DNA from: Pseudoalteromonas rubra
Lineage (GTDB): Bacteria > Pseudomonadota > Gammaproteobacteria > Enterobacterales > Alteromonadaceae
Reading direction: 5' to 3'
Length of the DNA stretch: 64,000 nt
Assembly (NCBI RefSeq): GCF_001482385.1
Contig: NZ_CP013612.1
Coordinates: 1,240,001-1,304,000, forward strand
Shown: one piece after another, positions 27,608 through 37,619 of the stretch
How the letters are laid out: the number at the start of each line of letters is the position of its first letter
Position numbering within the stretch: the first letter of the stretch is position 1
The notes under the pieces: generated by a model
Told to the model about the DNA's origin: nothing
Database searches by the model: none
The model's input: the letters and a program-made list of their open reading frames with translations, nothing else
Translations under genes and position numbers: made by a program

Positions 27608-28140
27608 ACCCTGTAACAGATTCTGTGTAACTGCCGTTTATTTAATGTGCTTTTCGAGGCGCTCCTCGAATTCAATAATAAAGCGACTCATTGCTTGACG
27701 CCAGTTTTGAATGGGCATCTTCCATTTTTTGCTGACATCTTTGACTGCTAAGTAAACCATCTTTTTGGCTGAATCGTCGCTGGGGAAGATTTTCCGTTTT
27801 TTGATAGCCTTCCTGATAACACTGTTGAGTGATTCAATGGCGTTGGTTGTATAGATGGCTTTGCGAATATCCTCAGGGTAGTTGAACAGCGTATTGAGGT
27901 TCTGCCAGCGATTACGCCATGATTTTGCAATTTGTGGGTACTGGTCGTCCCAGATATCGCTAAATCGCTCCAGTTCAAGCAAGGCTTCATCTTCTGTTGA
28001 TGAACGGTACACCCGCTTCAAGTCTGCCGTGACTGCTTTGTAGTCTTTCCATGACACGTATTTCAATGAGTTACGCACCATGTGCACGATACATAGGGTC
28101 ACGTCAGCTATCTTTAGATCACACTCAATGGATTGAGGAT
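27608..28140 (-). mobile_element. truncated IS256-family element
   Basis: The plus-strand left end, GACCCTGTAACAGATTCTG, resembles an IS256 terminal repeat and is followed by the 3' end of the transposase. The other side is cut off near 28140 by the RAYT fragment. The 5' half of the transposase and the other terminal repeat are missing, so it cannot move by itself. Confidence 0.75.
27638..28140 (-). pseudogene. IS256-family transposase, C-terminal part
   Basis: The open frame gives the C-terminal half of an IS256/MULE-type transposase: LCIVHMVRNSLKYVSWKD, AVTADLKRVY, YPEDIRKAIYTTNAIESLNS, the conserved Glu-containing IESLNSVIRK, and MPIQNWRQAMSRF before the stop. About the first half, with two of the catalytic acidic residues, is gone. 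The residues read through from 28192 to about 28140 belong to the neighbouring RAYT DNA, not to IS256. Confidence 0.85.
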
Positions 28141-28148
28141 AATGGACT

Positions 28149-28600
28149 ATGCCAACGGCAAGGAAGCGGCAGGTTAGCCTATCGGATACCAAATACTATC
28201 ACTGCATATCCCGGTGTGTCCGCCGGGCATTTCTGTGCGGCAAAGATCGCCTCACGGGCAAGTCATATGAACATCGGCGAGACTGGGTTGAGGAAAAATT
28301 ACTGACCCTTGCGAAGGTGTTTTGCATTGATGTGTGTGGCTATGCGGTTATGAGCAATCATACGCATATTGTGTTGTATGTGGATGATAAGAAAGCACAA
28401 AGGTTATCAGATAAAGCAATCGTTCTTCGCTGGCATAAACTGTTTAAAGGCAACTGGTTGACGCACAAGTTCATTAGTGGTGATGAGCTGAGCGTATCCG
28501 AATACAGCATGCTGGCAGGTGATATTGCTAAATTCAGGCTCCGGCTTGCGAGCATCAGCTGGTTTATGCGGGTGCTCAATGAAGATATTGCCCGCCAGTC
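28149..28600 (+). pseudogene. truncated REP-type transposase (RAYT, Y1 family) running into chitinase DNA
   Basis: The ATG at 28149 begins a typical RAYT: SDTKYYHCISRCVRRAF, then GYAVMSNHTHIVLYVD (the metal-binding His pair), and a C-terminal part up to SWFMRVLNEDIARQ. At that point the homology ends and the frame continues for 17 codons through a shifted piece of chitinase sequence (stop at 28652). Normal RAYTs go on with a FWEGRFKSQ-like block that is missing. The catalytic Tyr may be present but the protein is probably inactive. CCAGT is shared by both partners at the joint. Confidence 0.8.
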
Positions 28601-28909
28601 AATCGTATTCGCTACTGGGAGGGCTTGTCTCACTATTACAACATTCCGGTAGAAAGTGATGAGGAAAACACCTGCTGGCAACAAACACCCTTTGGCAGTT
28701 TGAATCTGGATGGTGCCGGCGAAGTGCTTTACACCAACTGGGAGGCAAACTGGGAGTACTACGCCGATCGCCCAGGTGGATTCTCATTTGAATGTAAGCT
28801 GGTAGGTTATCAGACTGCTTACTCTGCGCTTGTTGAAGGCGATTATGAGAAATGTGTGACTAACTTCTATGGCTCACATACCGGCTGGCCGCTTGTTACT
28901 GCTCATTGA
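28598..28909 (+). pseudogene. second copy of the GH19 chitinase 3' region (fragment)
   Basis: Nearly identical to about 26947-27245 inside the chitinase gene, with only scattered changes (for example TGTGTGACTAAC for TGTGTAACCAAC). It carries the region from RIRYWEGLSHYYNI to SHTGWP and then diverges, ending in LVTAH and a stop. It lacks the signal peptide, catalytic Glu region and chitin-binding module, so it encodes no enzyme. Probably the remnant of a duplication mediated by the flanking mobile DNA. Confidence 0.85.
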
Positions 28910-29206
28910 CTTTTAGGCTTTAACGTTACTTCGTGACTATATCATAGCCAAAGCTCATATAATTTAGGGGCTTTGGTAGCCTGAATAGAAAATCGATATT
29001 TATTCCGATAACTTTTTAACGCAAATTACTTAACCTACTTTCTGTTTTCTGGAAAATAGGCGCCCAGCCTGAATGAACTAGTTGAGTTTTTGTAGTTGCT
29101 AGCAACATTTGTATCCACTTGATGATGATGTTGTTAACTTACAATTTATTTCATATTCCTTTTTCGGTATCATTGTACCGATAACTCTCAAAAGGACATA
29201 ATAACA
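28910..29206. other. intergenic region, no gene seen
   Basis: About 300 AT-rich bases between the chitinase fragment and the next gene, presumably holding that gene's promoter. No frame with a ribosome site. Confidence 0.4.
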
Positions 29207-29557
29207 ATGAAATTTTCTACATTTGCTATCTCCGTTTTATTCATTATTTTCGCCGGCCAGGCAGCTGCGAGCTGCGATAAGTACAGCTGTGAAGGCGTAT
29301 CAAACGTTGTATTTTCTTCGGTTGTTGCCAACACCACTCAGGTAAAAGTGAAGTTCCCTCAGGGTACCAATGCCACTTTGGCGTGTAACCTGGATCAGGA
29401 TGAAGCCGCGGCACTGAATAAAACCAGCGAAAACTATCGCAATATGCAGTCTATGCTACTCACTGCTGTTGCCGCTAATCTACCTGTTAAACTCACTTTT
29501 AATCAGGCTTCTGCGAGCTGTCAAATTGATGAAGTTGAAGTGAAAGTCGTTGAATAA
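29207..29557 (+). CDS. small secreted protein of unknown function (116 aa)
   Basis: AAAGGA precedes the ATG. A clear signal peptide (about 1-22, ends AAA) leads to an approximately 95-residue mature protein with four cysteines (in SCDKYSCEG, LACNLD and ASCQID) that may form disulfides, and strand-rich sequence VVFSSVVANTTQVKVKF. It resembles the short periplasmic or extracellular proteins common in Pseudoalteromonas, but I assign no family. Confidence 0.75.
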   Translation: MKFSTFAISVLFIIFAGQAAASCDKYSCEGVSNVVFSSVVANTTQVKVKFPQGTNATLACNLDQDEAAALNKTSENYRNMQSMLLTAVAANLPVKLTFNQASASCQIDEVEVKVVE

Positions 29558-29795
29558 CCTCTCTGGTTGACCATCAATACGGCTATACCTATCTGCTCAA
29601 TTTTGAGCTCAGTATTCAGGCATCTGAATTCTGAGACCAACACTCCGCCTGTGTTTCTATGACACTAGCAAGCATCCATGCGAGGAAAACGTTTCTTCAG
29701 GGTGGGCTAACGGCAGAGATGTATCTTAAAACTAAAGGTGCAATTACAGACAGGTATCAACGTCAGATAAAAATAAAAAATCAAAGTGAGCAATC

Positions 29796-32700
29796 ATGTT
29801 TAAGTACAAAGGAACCCTGGCCCTGGTGCTCGGGGCTTTTAGTGTGTCGGGACAGGCCAGCCCCGTCACCCCCAGCAGCGATGTCTGGGGAGACAGTAAC
29901 GGCCACCTCTATTATCAGCAGCCTGTTAAACAGGTCACCACGGCGGATGACGCCCCGGTGAGTATTCGTGTTCATAACGCCATGCCCTATGTGCGTGTGG
30001 TCGAAACGGCAAACGGATACAAGCTGGAGTATCTGTCGAAAAAAGACTTTACGGCACTGCGCAACGAACTGGATGTAGTCGGTAAGCGTCTGCGCAGCGA
30101 TTTTGACGGAGATGGCCAGCCCGACATTCTGATGCAGTCCGATCTTGGACATGAATTGCTCATTTCAAATGGCCAGGTACGTCCTTACCGTATCGGCATT
30201 GACCTGCGAGACATCGGTGCTCAGATGCAGGTACGCGATGTAAACTATGATTTTCGTAGTGACTTTGTAAACCCATCTGCTGAGCTGGTGCATTATGCCC
30301 AGGCGACGGGCCTGAGTTCAGCCATCAACACCAATGATTATGTGGGCTCACTGCCGGCAGAGAGTAACGTATCACCCAGCGGTGAGTTTACTTATTCCAT
30401 TCCCATCACCACGGGTGAATCAACGGGTGGACTGAAGCCATCTGTTTCTCTGAGCTATGCGTCTAACCCTAACAATGGTCATGTGGGTGTGGGATTTGCC
30501 ATTGGCGGACTCAGTGCCATTACTCGCTGTGAGCAGAATATGGAAACCGACGGCAAGGCCGGTGCGGTTAACTTTGATAGCAATGACCGCTTCTGTCTGG
30601 ACGGTCAGCGTCTGATTGTGAAATCCGGTCAGACTTATGGCGCCAACAACACGGAATACCGTACGCGTCAGAATAGTGGTCAGAAAATCATTGCCCATAC
30701 TTCCAGCACCAGCACAGGCCCGTATGCCTTCACGGTAACGGATGTAGAAGGCAATAAATATACCTATGGTAAGTACAGCAGCACCTCGGATGCTTTGATT
30801 AACTCAAAGCAGGGTAAGGCATTTACCTGGGCACTGAAGCGTGTTCAGGATGCTTCGGGTAACTACTACACCTACCACTACACCAAGGTCAGCGGCAGTC
30901 TGGAGTATTACCCGACGGCGGTGAAGTATTCAGGCTATGGCACAGGCGGCACCCGCAATGAAATCCGCTTTACCTGGGAAGACCGTGTTGATAAGAACAA
31001 AGTCTCTTATCTGAAAGGGAACAAGGTTGGCCTGACCAAACGCCTGAAGCAAATCGACTCTTATTATTCAGGGAATCTGCTGCGTAAGTATAAGCTGACG
31101 TACCGCTACATCGGCACCGGCGTTACTCAAAGTGCGCTGCAAAAAGTACAGGCCTGCTCGTCGGACAACAGCTGTTTGTCACCCACTGTGTTTAACTGGA
31201 AAACACGCGGTAGCATTCGTCTGGGGTCAGACATTGGTCGTGACTACTCCAGAAACAGCCGCTATAAAGCGCACCAGTTTATGGACTTCAACGGGGATGG
31301 CCTGACCGACATCGCTTATGTGCGTAACGACCGGGGTAGCTCGTCAGATCATTTATACATGATCCCGAATACGGGCAGTGGCTTTGGCGATGAGCGTCGT
31401 TTTCATGATATTGCCACGAAAACCTTCCGTAAAACCTGGAAAGTCATTGATTATGATAAGGATGGCAAAGATGACATCCTGTATATGAAGGGCAGTAGCC
31501 AGTACTGGCAACTGATGCGTCATACGTCAGCGATGAATTTCACGTTTACGCAGCTGACCGGGATCAGTAAGCCGAGCTCGGATGATAACACGCGCTTTTT
31601 AGACATAGACGCAGATGGTTACCCTGAGCTATTGCATTTTGTGGGCAACAAGCTGTCTTATCAGAAAGGCACTAAAAATGGTTTGGCCAGTGGTGCAGCA
31701 AAAGCGCTGAAGTTTAACCTGTCGGCACCGAGTGGCTCAACGGCGACTATGATGTCGTACGACAAAGAAGACAACACCTTCCAGGCGATGGACTTTAATG
31801 GGGATGGTCGTGCTGATTTCCTTGCTAAAGTGCGTGTCAGTACTTACTACGATGATGGTCCTATCTGCCGACCAGGTAGTCACTTTTGTGAAGATCCCAG
31901 AGGGATTGAGCCTGCTCCACTGGCAGCCAATGTGAAACAGGTAGGGGCCTCTTCAAGCCTGGCAGATCGATTTGGTGGTCAGGTTGAGCGCATCGGTGGT
32001 GGTACGGTTACACAGCGTAGTGAATCAGCACCCATTACTCCGGTCGATATGCGTCAACTTAATCCGGTGAATATGGTAGGCGGCCCGGCAGCCAGTGCGC
32101 TATTACAGGCGGAGCAGCAGGCTGCGCAGGTACAGTCACTAAGCCGGGCATCTGGCCCTATTACCACTCAGGGCTATCGTAACAGTTACTACTGGAAAAT
32201 CCTGGTTTCAACGGGTAATGACACTTTCGCAGAGCTTTACTCTTTAGGCAGTACCAGCTCGTATAAAGATATTCAGGCGGTTGAACTGAATGGCGATGGT
32301 CTGGCAGATATTCTGTACCGCAACAGTAACAATGACTGGTATGCGCGGATCAATACAGGGACAGGGTTTGCCAGTGGAATTAAGTTATTTAACTATAACA
32401 AGCCGAGCCTGAAGGTGTTTGATATCAATGGTGACGGGATCCCAGAGGTGTACCGGGAAGACCATGGCGACCATTTCTACTTCTACAATGGTACAGGCTT
32501 CACGTATCGTAAACTGACCTCGCATGGCTCTAACTATGACTTTACGACCTTTATGGATGTCACCGGTGACGGTGCTGCAGACAAGCTGGTATTTCAGGGG
32601 CGTATGGGTCTTTATCAGAACTCGGATGCACCGACCAATCTGATCTCGTCGGTACGAGACGGGTTTGGTGCGTATACGACGGTGTCGTATTCGACGCTGA

Positions 32701-35700
32701 ACAACCGTAATATCTATACGCCACACAGCGATGCCCGGACTAAGAGCTGGGGTAATGGTCGTGTTACGGATATGAAGTCAGGGGCACGGGTCGTCAGTGC
32801 ACTCATTAAGAATGATGACACCATTAAGTACAAGTATCATGGTGCAAAGGCCCAGGTGGGTCGCGGCATGCTGGGCTTCCGTCAGATTGAAGTGGAAAGC
32901 GTGAATGGTGGTACTAAGATAGTCACGACCTATCGTCAGGATGGGGATTACCGGGGCAGCCCGGAGCGGGTTCAGACCTATGTGCGCTATGGTAGCGATA
33001 CGTCTTCCGGTGGTGGTTCTGGTGGCGGCTCTGGCGGTGGCTCAGGTGGCGGCGGGCCTGTTGACCCGTGTGAGGTGTTTCCTGAAACCTGTAACTGTCG
33101 CTGGGAAGCGGACCGTGCCTGTGAGTTACCAAGAGTTGCACCGATAGAGACATTCAGTGCGGCAGAAGGCTTTAGTGGTGCGCTTGCGTCACCTGTTCGT
33201 TCAAACAGCGCTCAGTTTGCGACCATGAGTACAGCTTCTGTTAACAGCAGCATCTGGCGTTTGAAATCAGATATGACCTCGAGCTATGGCCGTAAGCAGG
33301 CAACAAGCTTTGTCACTGCGAACAGCACTAAGCCTTATCTGGTATACCCGTCCAGAACGGTTACTAAAACTTATAATACAGATGTTAGCAGTCTGACGCT
33401 CATATCAACTAAAACTAAAACGGTGTCTTCAGTAGACAGTTTCGGTAACCCAGTAAAACACAGCAGTGTGATTGATACTAAAAACGGTTACGCAAAGACG
33501 GATACAACGAACACGTATGGTTACAGCTATCATGGTGGCCGGGTTACCAAAACGGTGGAGACCAAGCGTTATCTGAACCGTTTGAATGGCACAAATAAAG
33601 GGAACTATCAGAATACCCACACCTCAACCTTTGCCTATGACAGCAAAGGACGGTTAGTAAAGTCAACCGCAGACAACGGTGTGGTGAAAAGCTATACCCT
33701 GAACAGTTATGGTTTGATCACGAAAGAAACCGTCTCTAAGTCAGGCTTACCCACCAAGACGCTTGAAACCTACTATGACAGTACTTACCGCTTGGTGACC
33801 GGTGAGAAGAACAGCCTCGGACATCGCAGCACCATAGGTTATGACAGCCTGGGTCGCAAGTCTTATACCCAGACGGCCAATGGTCAGCGTACTTACTATA
33901 CCTACAATAAGTTAGGTCGTCTGACGGGAGAGATTTCAACGCCCGCTGACAATACAAGTAAAACGGGCACGAAGGCGCTGAGCAGCAGTCAGAGTAAATA
34001 CTGGTGCAGCAACGGTTGCGTGAGTGGCGCCGCATATTATGAGGAAAATACCTCAGAAAGCGGCCCGACGAGTCGAACTTACTACGATAAGTATGGCCGT
34101 ATATTACGTGAATCAAACTTGTCGCTCAATGGCACGTACACTAATGTCGACTATGTGTACGACACGAAAGGACGTAAATACAAAGAGTCCATGCCGTACT
34201 TCAATGGTGGTACACCGCTTTGGAACGTATATAAGTATGACAAGCAAAACCGGGTTGTGCAGATCACTAAGGCTGACGGCTCCATCTGGAAAACCGAGTA
34301 CAACGGCGAAAGTGTCACGACCATTAATCCGTCAAATCAGAAGCATACTCAGCTGAAGAATGTAATGGGGCTGCTGGTCAGGGTGACGGATGCCAACAAT
34401 AAGTCGGCTTACTATGAGTATGATGAAAAGGGTAAGTCACGTCTGTTTACCGATCCCAAAGGTAACAGAATTCAGATCAGCTTTGATAAGTATGGTAACA
34501 AAACTCGGGTAATCGATCCGGATAAAGGAACGGTCAACTATAGTTATAATGCTTATCATCAGTTGACTCGTGAGTCAGATAGCAACGGTAATGTGATCAC
34601 CTATCAATATGATGTATTAGGTCGAAACACAGAGGTGCAGCGTAAGCGTGGTAGTAAGCTTGAGCATCATGTGGTACATGCTTATGACAGCGGCGCCTAT
34701 GCGAAGGGTATGGTCTCAAGCACCACAGATAAAGTGAGTGGTTTTACCGAGCGTTTTTATTACGACAGTTTTGGTCGTACTCGTGAGAAGCACACGGTGA
34801 TTGACGGCAGTACCTATAAGGAAATCTGGTCGTTCAATAATGCCGGTCAGCTATATAAAGAGACAGATGCCTCGGGCAAGTCAGTGACTTACCACTACAA
34901 TGCGCACAAGCACCTGAGTTCCCTCAAAGACTTGCAGACTAACAGCGTCGTCTGGCAGGCCTCGGCGGCGGATGCCTTCGGTAACATCACCACGGAGAAG
35001 CTGGGCAGTCGCATTACCCGCACTAAGGTGTTTGATCAGAAAACGGGCTTGCTGACCAGCCTCAAGTCAACGGGCAATGGCACGTTACAAAACTGGACCT
35101 ATAACTGGAGTAACCTGGGTAACCTGAACTATCGTCAGGACCATACGATTGGTAAGAAAGAAACGTTCGGGTATGACAGCCTGAACCGGGTTACCAGTAG
35201 TGCGATTTCAGGGGGACCGAGCACCACCATCAACTATGATGAACTGGGTAATATCACCTATAAAACAGGTGTGGGTCATTATCATTATCAGTCGAGTCGC
35301 CCTCATGCGGTGACCAAAGTCACGGGTGACAGAGCCAATACCTACCAGTACGATGCGGCGGGTAATATGGTGAAAGACAATGCCCGCGAGCTGGTTTACA
35401 ACACGTTCCACAAGCCGGTTTACATCAAAAAAGATGATTATTGGATGGAGTTTGCCTACTCGGGTTCTGGTAAGCGTTATAAGCGTACAGAATTTGGTGG
35501 TGAAAAAGGTTTGCTGTTGCCTATCCTCAACGGAGATATCAGCACCTTTATTCCAATCGCGCAGGAAACCCGCTATGTAGGTAATGTAGAGTTCGTTCGT
35601 TATGGTGGCCAGAGCACCTGGGTGAGCAAGCGCTACATTGCGGGCAAGGTACTTATTACCACAGTGAACAATCGGGCGACGACGCGCTTTATGCTGGACG

Positions 35701-36992
35701 ACCACCTGGGTTCAACGCATGTGATTGCGGATGCCAGTGGTAAGAAAGAGCAGGTGATGAGCTTTGATGTGTTTGGTGCACGGCGAAACGCGACGACCTG
35801 GGCGAGAGACTTCAGCGACCAGAATAAGTTCACCAGCAAGCTGACACTACGTGGTTATACGGGTCATGAGCAAATGGATGAGGTAGGCCTGGTGCACATG
35901 GGCGGGCGTATTTACGACCCAATCCTGGGACGCTTCTTACAAGCTGACCCAATGGTGCAGGCGCCGAATAATATCCAAAACCTGAACCGTTACTCATATG
36001 TAATGAATAACCCGCTGAATAAAACAGACCCCAGTGGTTATATCTTTGCGACGATAGCGATTTGGGCACTGAATGCGGCAATCACTCAAGGAATTATTAC
36101 GGGTGTGACGGCAACCGTACTCAGCGGATTGCTGACGGCGTATTCATACTATGGTTACGCAAAACTGGCGGTGGGTATTATCCAGGCAGCGAATCAGGGT
36201 GGAACGGCACTGGCGAACTTTGCCGGCGGCTGGGCCAAAGGGTTTGCGAAGGGTCAGGCGATTACCTGTATGCTGAATATGGCAGCCGGTGGTGGTTGTG
36301 TTGATGGCCTTGAAGCAAAAGAGCAAGGAAATAAGCATACTGACAGTCATCAAAACGTTAAGGGCCGTCCAAAGAACAACGAAGAAGTTGATGCTTTATA
36401 TGATGAAGCTGTGAAAGCATATGGAGAATCCACAGAGACATTTCATATTGGCAAAGACGCTGACGGGAATGCTATTAAATTGAAATATAAAATAGCGGGA
36501 ACCAAACAGTTCAAGAAGAATGTAAGGTCTGACATGTCTAAGATGAATGTTACTGATAGCGGCAAAGAATTGCTGACAGGGTTATCTGAATCAGAGACGG
36601 AAGTAAGAATCGGTGAGTATTATAATGCGGGGGGGTCTGCCGCTACCGCAAGAGAGACGGGCTGGTTTGGGGGCAAAAAAGGTGATTGGAGTGGTACAAC
36701 GATATTATTTGACCCCAGGAAGTTCAATGGTGACTTTATGTATCAAAATGCCAATGGTGATATAGAGTTTAAATCACATGAGCGACTCTATACACTCGCC
36801 CATGAGCTGTATCATGCATGGGACAATACAGGTGCAGCCCCCTTGTCTGGTGGTGCAGAAAGACAGGCTATCCAGTGGACTAACCAAATCAGACTGCAGC
36901 GAAGAGGCAGTTGGATCCGTATGAATCATGGTATAGGCATGTCGAGACATTATTTGGATACGTATAAAGATGCGAAACAGAGGATTCAATAA
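29796..36992 (+). CDS. secreted SpvB/RHS protein with M91-like metallopeptidase tip (polymorphic toxin)
   Basis: 2398 aa. A Sec signal peptide (to about residue 22) is followed by an SpvB-like domain (about 185-430, GEFTYSIPITTGESTGGLKPSVSLSY), FG-GAP/VCBS repeats with DFNGDG or ELNGDG near 497, 666 and 830, and a TcB-like mid region (DGFGAYTTVSYS). Next come a Gly/Ser linker (about 1071-1088), a Cys-rich patch (about 1092-1109), YD/RHS repeats (about 1250-1990), and the RHS core ending at DPSGY (about 2078). The C-terminal 300 residues differ: a hydrophobic segment (about 2080-2150), then a domain with the zinc motif LAHELYHAWD (H2336, E2337, H2340), typical of M91/NleD-type peptidases. RHS shells normally encapsulate a variable toxin tip. 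Here the Sec signal suggests export by itself. The 206-aa gene overlapping its 3' end is the likely immunity gene. Confidence 0.88.
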   Translation: MFKYKGTLALVLGAFSVSGQASPVTPSSDVWGDSNGHLYYQQPVKQVTTADDAPVSIRVHNAMPYVRVVETANGYKLEYLSKKDFTALRNELDVVGKRLRSDFDGDGQPDILMQSDLGHELLISNGQVRPYRIGIDLRDIGAQMQVRDVNYDFRSDFVNPSAELVHYAQATGLSSAINTNDYVGSLPAESNVSPSGEFTYSIPITTGESTGGLKPSVSLSYASNPNNGHVGVGFAIGGLSAITRCEQNMETDGKAGAVNFDSNDRFCLDGQRLIVKSGQTYGANNTEYRTRQNSGQKIIAHTSSTSTGPYAFTVTDVEGNKYTYGKYSSTSDALINSKQGKAFTWALKRVQDASGNYYTYHYTKVSGSLEYYPTAVKYSGYGTGGTRNEIRFTWEDRVDKNKVSYLKGNKVGLTKRLKQIDSYYSGNLLRKYKLTYRYIGTGVTQSALQKVQACSSDNSCLSPTVFNWKTRGSIRLGSDIGRDYSRNSRYKAHQFMDFNGDGLTDIAYVRNDRGSSSDHLYMIPNTGSGFGDERRFHDIATKTFRKTWKVIDYDKDGKDDILYMKGSSQYWQLMRHTSAMNFTFTQLTGISKPSSDDNTRFLDIDADGYPELLHFVGNKLSYQKGTKNGLASGAAKALKFNLSAPSGSTATMMSYDKEDNTFQAMDFNGDGRADFLAKVRVSTYYDDGPICRPGSHFCEDPRGIEPAPLAANVKQVGASSSLADRFGGQVERIGGGTVTQRSESAPITPVDMRQLNPVNMVGGPAASALLQAEQQAAQVQSLSRASGPITTQGYRNSYYWKILVSTGNDTFAELYSLGSTSSYKDIQAVELNGDGLADILYRNSNNDWYARINTGTGFASGIKLFNYNKPSLKVFDINGDGIPEVYREDHGDHFYFYNGTGFTYRKLTSHGSNYDFTTFMDVTGDGAADKLVFQGRMGLYQNSDAPTNLISSVRDGFGAYTTVSYSTLNNRNIYTPHSDARTKSWGNGRVTDMKSGARVVSALIKNDDTIKYKYHGAKAQVGRGMLGFRQIEVESVNGGTKIVTTYRQDGDYRGSPERVQTYVRYGSDTSSGGGSGGGSGGGSGGGGPVDPCEVFPETCNCRWEADRACELPRVAPIETFSAAEGFSGALASPVRSNSAQFATMSTASVNSSIWRLKSDMTSSYGRKQATSFVTANSTKPYLVYPSRTVTKTYNTDVSSLTLISTKTKTVSSVDSFGNPVKHSSVIDTKNGYAKTDTTNTYGYSYHGGRVTKTVETKRYLNRLNGTNKGNYQNTHTSTFAYDSKGRLVKSTADNGVVKSYTLNSYGLITKETVSKSGLPTKTLETYYDSTYRLVTGEKNSLGHRSTIGYDSLGRKSYTQTANGQRTYYTYNKLGRLTGEISTPADNTSKTGTKALSSSQSKYWCSNGCVSGAAYYEENTSESGPTSRTYYDKYGRILRESNLSLNGTYTNVDYVYDTKGRKYKESMPYFNGGTPLWNVYKYDKQNRVVQITKADGSIWKTEYNGESVTTINPSNQKHTQLKNVMGLLVRVTDANNKSAYYEYDEKGKSRLFTDPKGNRIQISFDKYGNKTRVIDPDKGTVNYSYNAYHQLTRESDSNGNVITYQYDVLGRNTEVQRKRGSKLEHHVVHAYDSGAYAKGMVSSTTDKVSGFTERFYYDSFGRTREKHTVIDGSTYKEIWSFNNAGQLYKETDASGKSVTYHYNAHKHLSSLKDLQTNSVVWQASAADAFGNITTEKLGSRITRTKVFDQKTGLLTSLKSTGNGTLQNWTYNWSNLGNLNYRQDHTIGKKETFGYDSLNRVTSSAISGGPSTTINYDELGNITYKTGVGHYHYQSSRPHAVTKVTGDRANTYQYDAAGNMVKDNARELVYNTFHKPVYIKKDDYWMEFAYSGSGKRYKRTEFGGEKGLLLPILNGDISTFIPIAQETRYVGNVEFVRYGGQSTWVSKRYIAGKVLITTVNNRATTRFMLDDHLGSTHVIADASGKKEQVMSFDVFGARRNATTWARDFSDQNKFTSKLTLRGYTGHEQMDEVGLVHMGGRIYDPILGRFLQADPMVQAPNNIQNLNRYSYVMNNPLNKTDPSGYIFATIAIWALNAAITQGIITGVTATVLSGLLTAYSYYGYAKLAVGIIQAANQGGTALANFAGGWAKGFAKGQAITCMLNMAAGGGCVDGLEAKEQGNKHTDSHQNVKGRPKNNEEVDALYDEAVKAYGESTETFHIGKDADGNAIKLKYKIAGTKQFKKNVRSDMSKMNVTDSGKELLTGLSESETEVRIGEYYNAGGSAATARETGWFGGKKGDWSGTTILFDPRKFNGDFMYQNANGDIEFKSHERLYTLAHELYHAWDNTGAAPLSGGAERQAIQWTNQIRLQRRGSWIRMNHGIGMSRHYLDTYKDAKQRIQ

Positions 36993-37590
36993 GTTTGCTT
37001 TAGGAGTGCCAGTAGTACTGGCACTTCTTATCGCTTTGATTCTATTTTTTAATAAAGATGAAAGGCGTGAAGAGTGCTTATTACGGCTCAATTCATTGTA
37101 CCCTGTTCATGCTAAAGTCGAGGAAATATTAAATACAGCACCAACGAAAGATGCGCGCTTTTTTGCATTTAAATACGTTGATAACAATGCCAATATTTAT
37201 TCCTTGCTTTTGGACAAAGGAAGCAAATTTGAGTTACATCGTTACTATCAATTTGGTGGGTGGGATATCAAACATCTACCTAAGATAGAGGGGAGAGCCT
37301 TATTTTCAAAATTTGAAACTCTATTTGCTCAAAGCTCTGATAGACTAAACTCAGGCACTCTTCATGCAGGGTGTGGTGCGGCAATGTTCAAGTCAAAAAA
37401 TGATAAAGTTGAAAAAATGCTGGCTAGTGACTCAGTACTATTAACTACAATTGTTGGGGACATTGAAAATGACAGACAGAAGTTTTTTAATGACAGAAGT
37501 CATTTAAATTCAATGAATTATAATGATGAGTTGGAAAGACTTTCTATAGAGAGGATCAAAGATAGCTTATTTCACGAAACTGATCTATAA
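36970..37590 (+). CDS. putative membrane-anchored immunity protein to the RHS/M91 toxin
   Basis: The ATG lies 23 bases inside the end of the RHS gene in another frame, so translation is coupled. The 206-aa protein has a basic N-terminus and one transmembrane helix (about 8-27, GVPVVLALLIALILFF), predicting an N-in anchor with about 175 residues outside the cytoplasm. The outer part has YSLLLDKGSKFELHRYYQFGGW and two cysteines. No family recognised. Position, overlap, small size and AT-rich codons like those of the toxin tip all fit an immunity gene, but no direct evidence is available. Confidence 0.65.
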   Translation: MRNRGFNKFALGVPVVLALLIALILFFNKDERREECLLRLNSLYPVHAKVEEILNTAPTKDARFFAFKYVDNNANIYSLLLDKGSKFELHRYYQFGGWDIKHLPKIEGRALFSKFETLFAQSSDRLNSGTLHAGCGAAMFKSKNDKVEKMLASDSVLLTTIVGDIENDRQKFFNDRSHLNSMNYNDELERLSIERIKDSLFHETDL

Positions 37591-37619
37591 GGTAATCATG
37601 TAGGTTGTATAATACTAAT

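Noticed and set aside
28598..28652. Last 17 codons of the RAYT frame as a true C-terminus
   Set aside because: They are out-of-frame chitinase DNA; normal RAYT sequence stops at the joint.
33001..33060. GGTGGCTCTGGCGG-type repeat as a possible regulatory or recombination repeat
   Set aside because: It is in frame as a Gly/Ser linker of the RHS protein.
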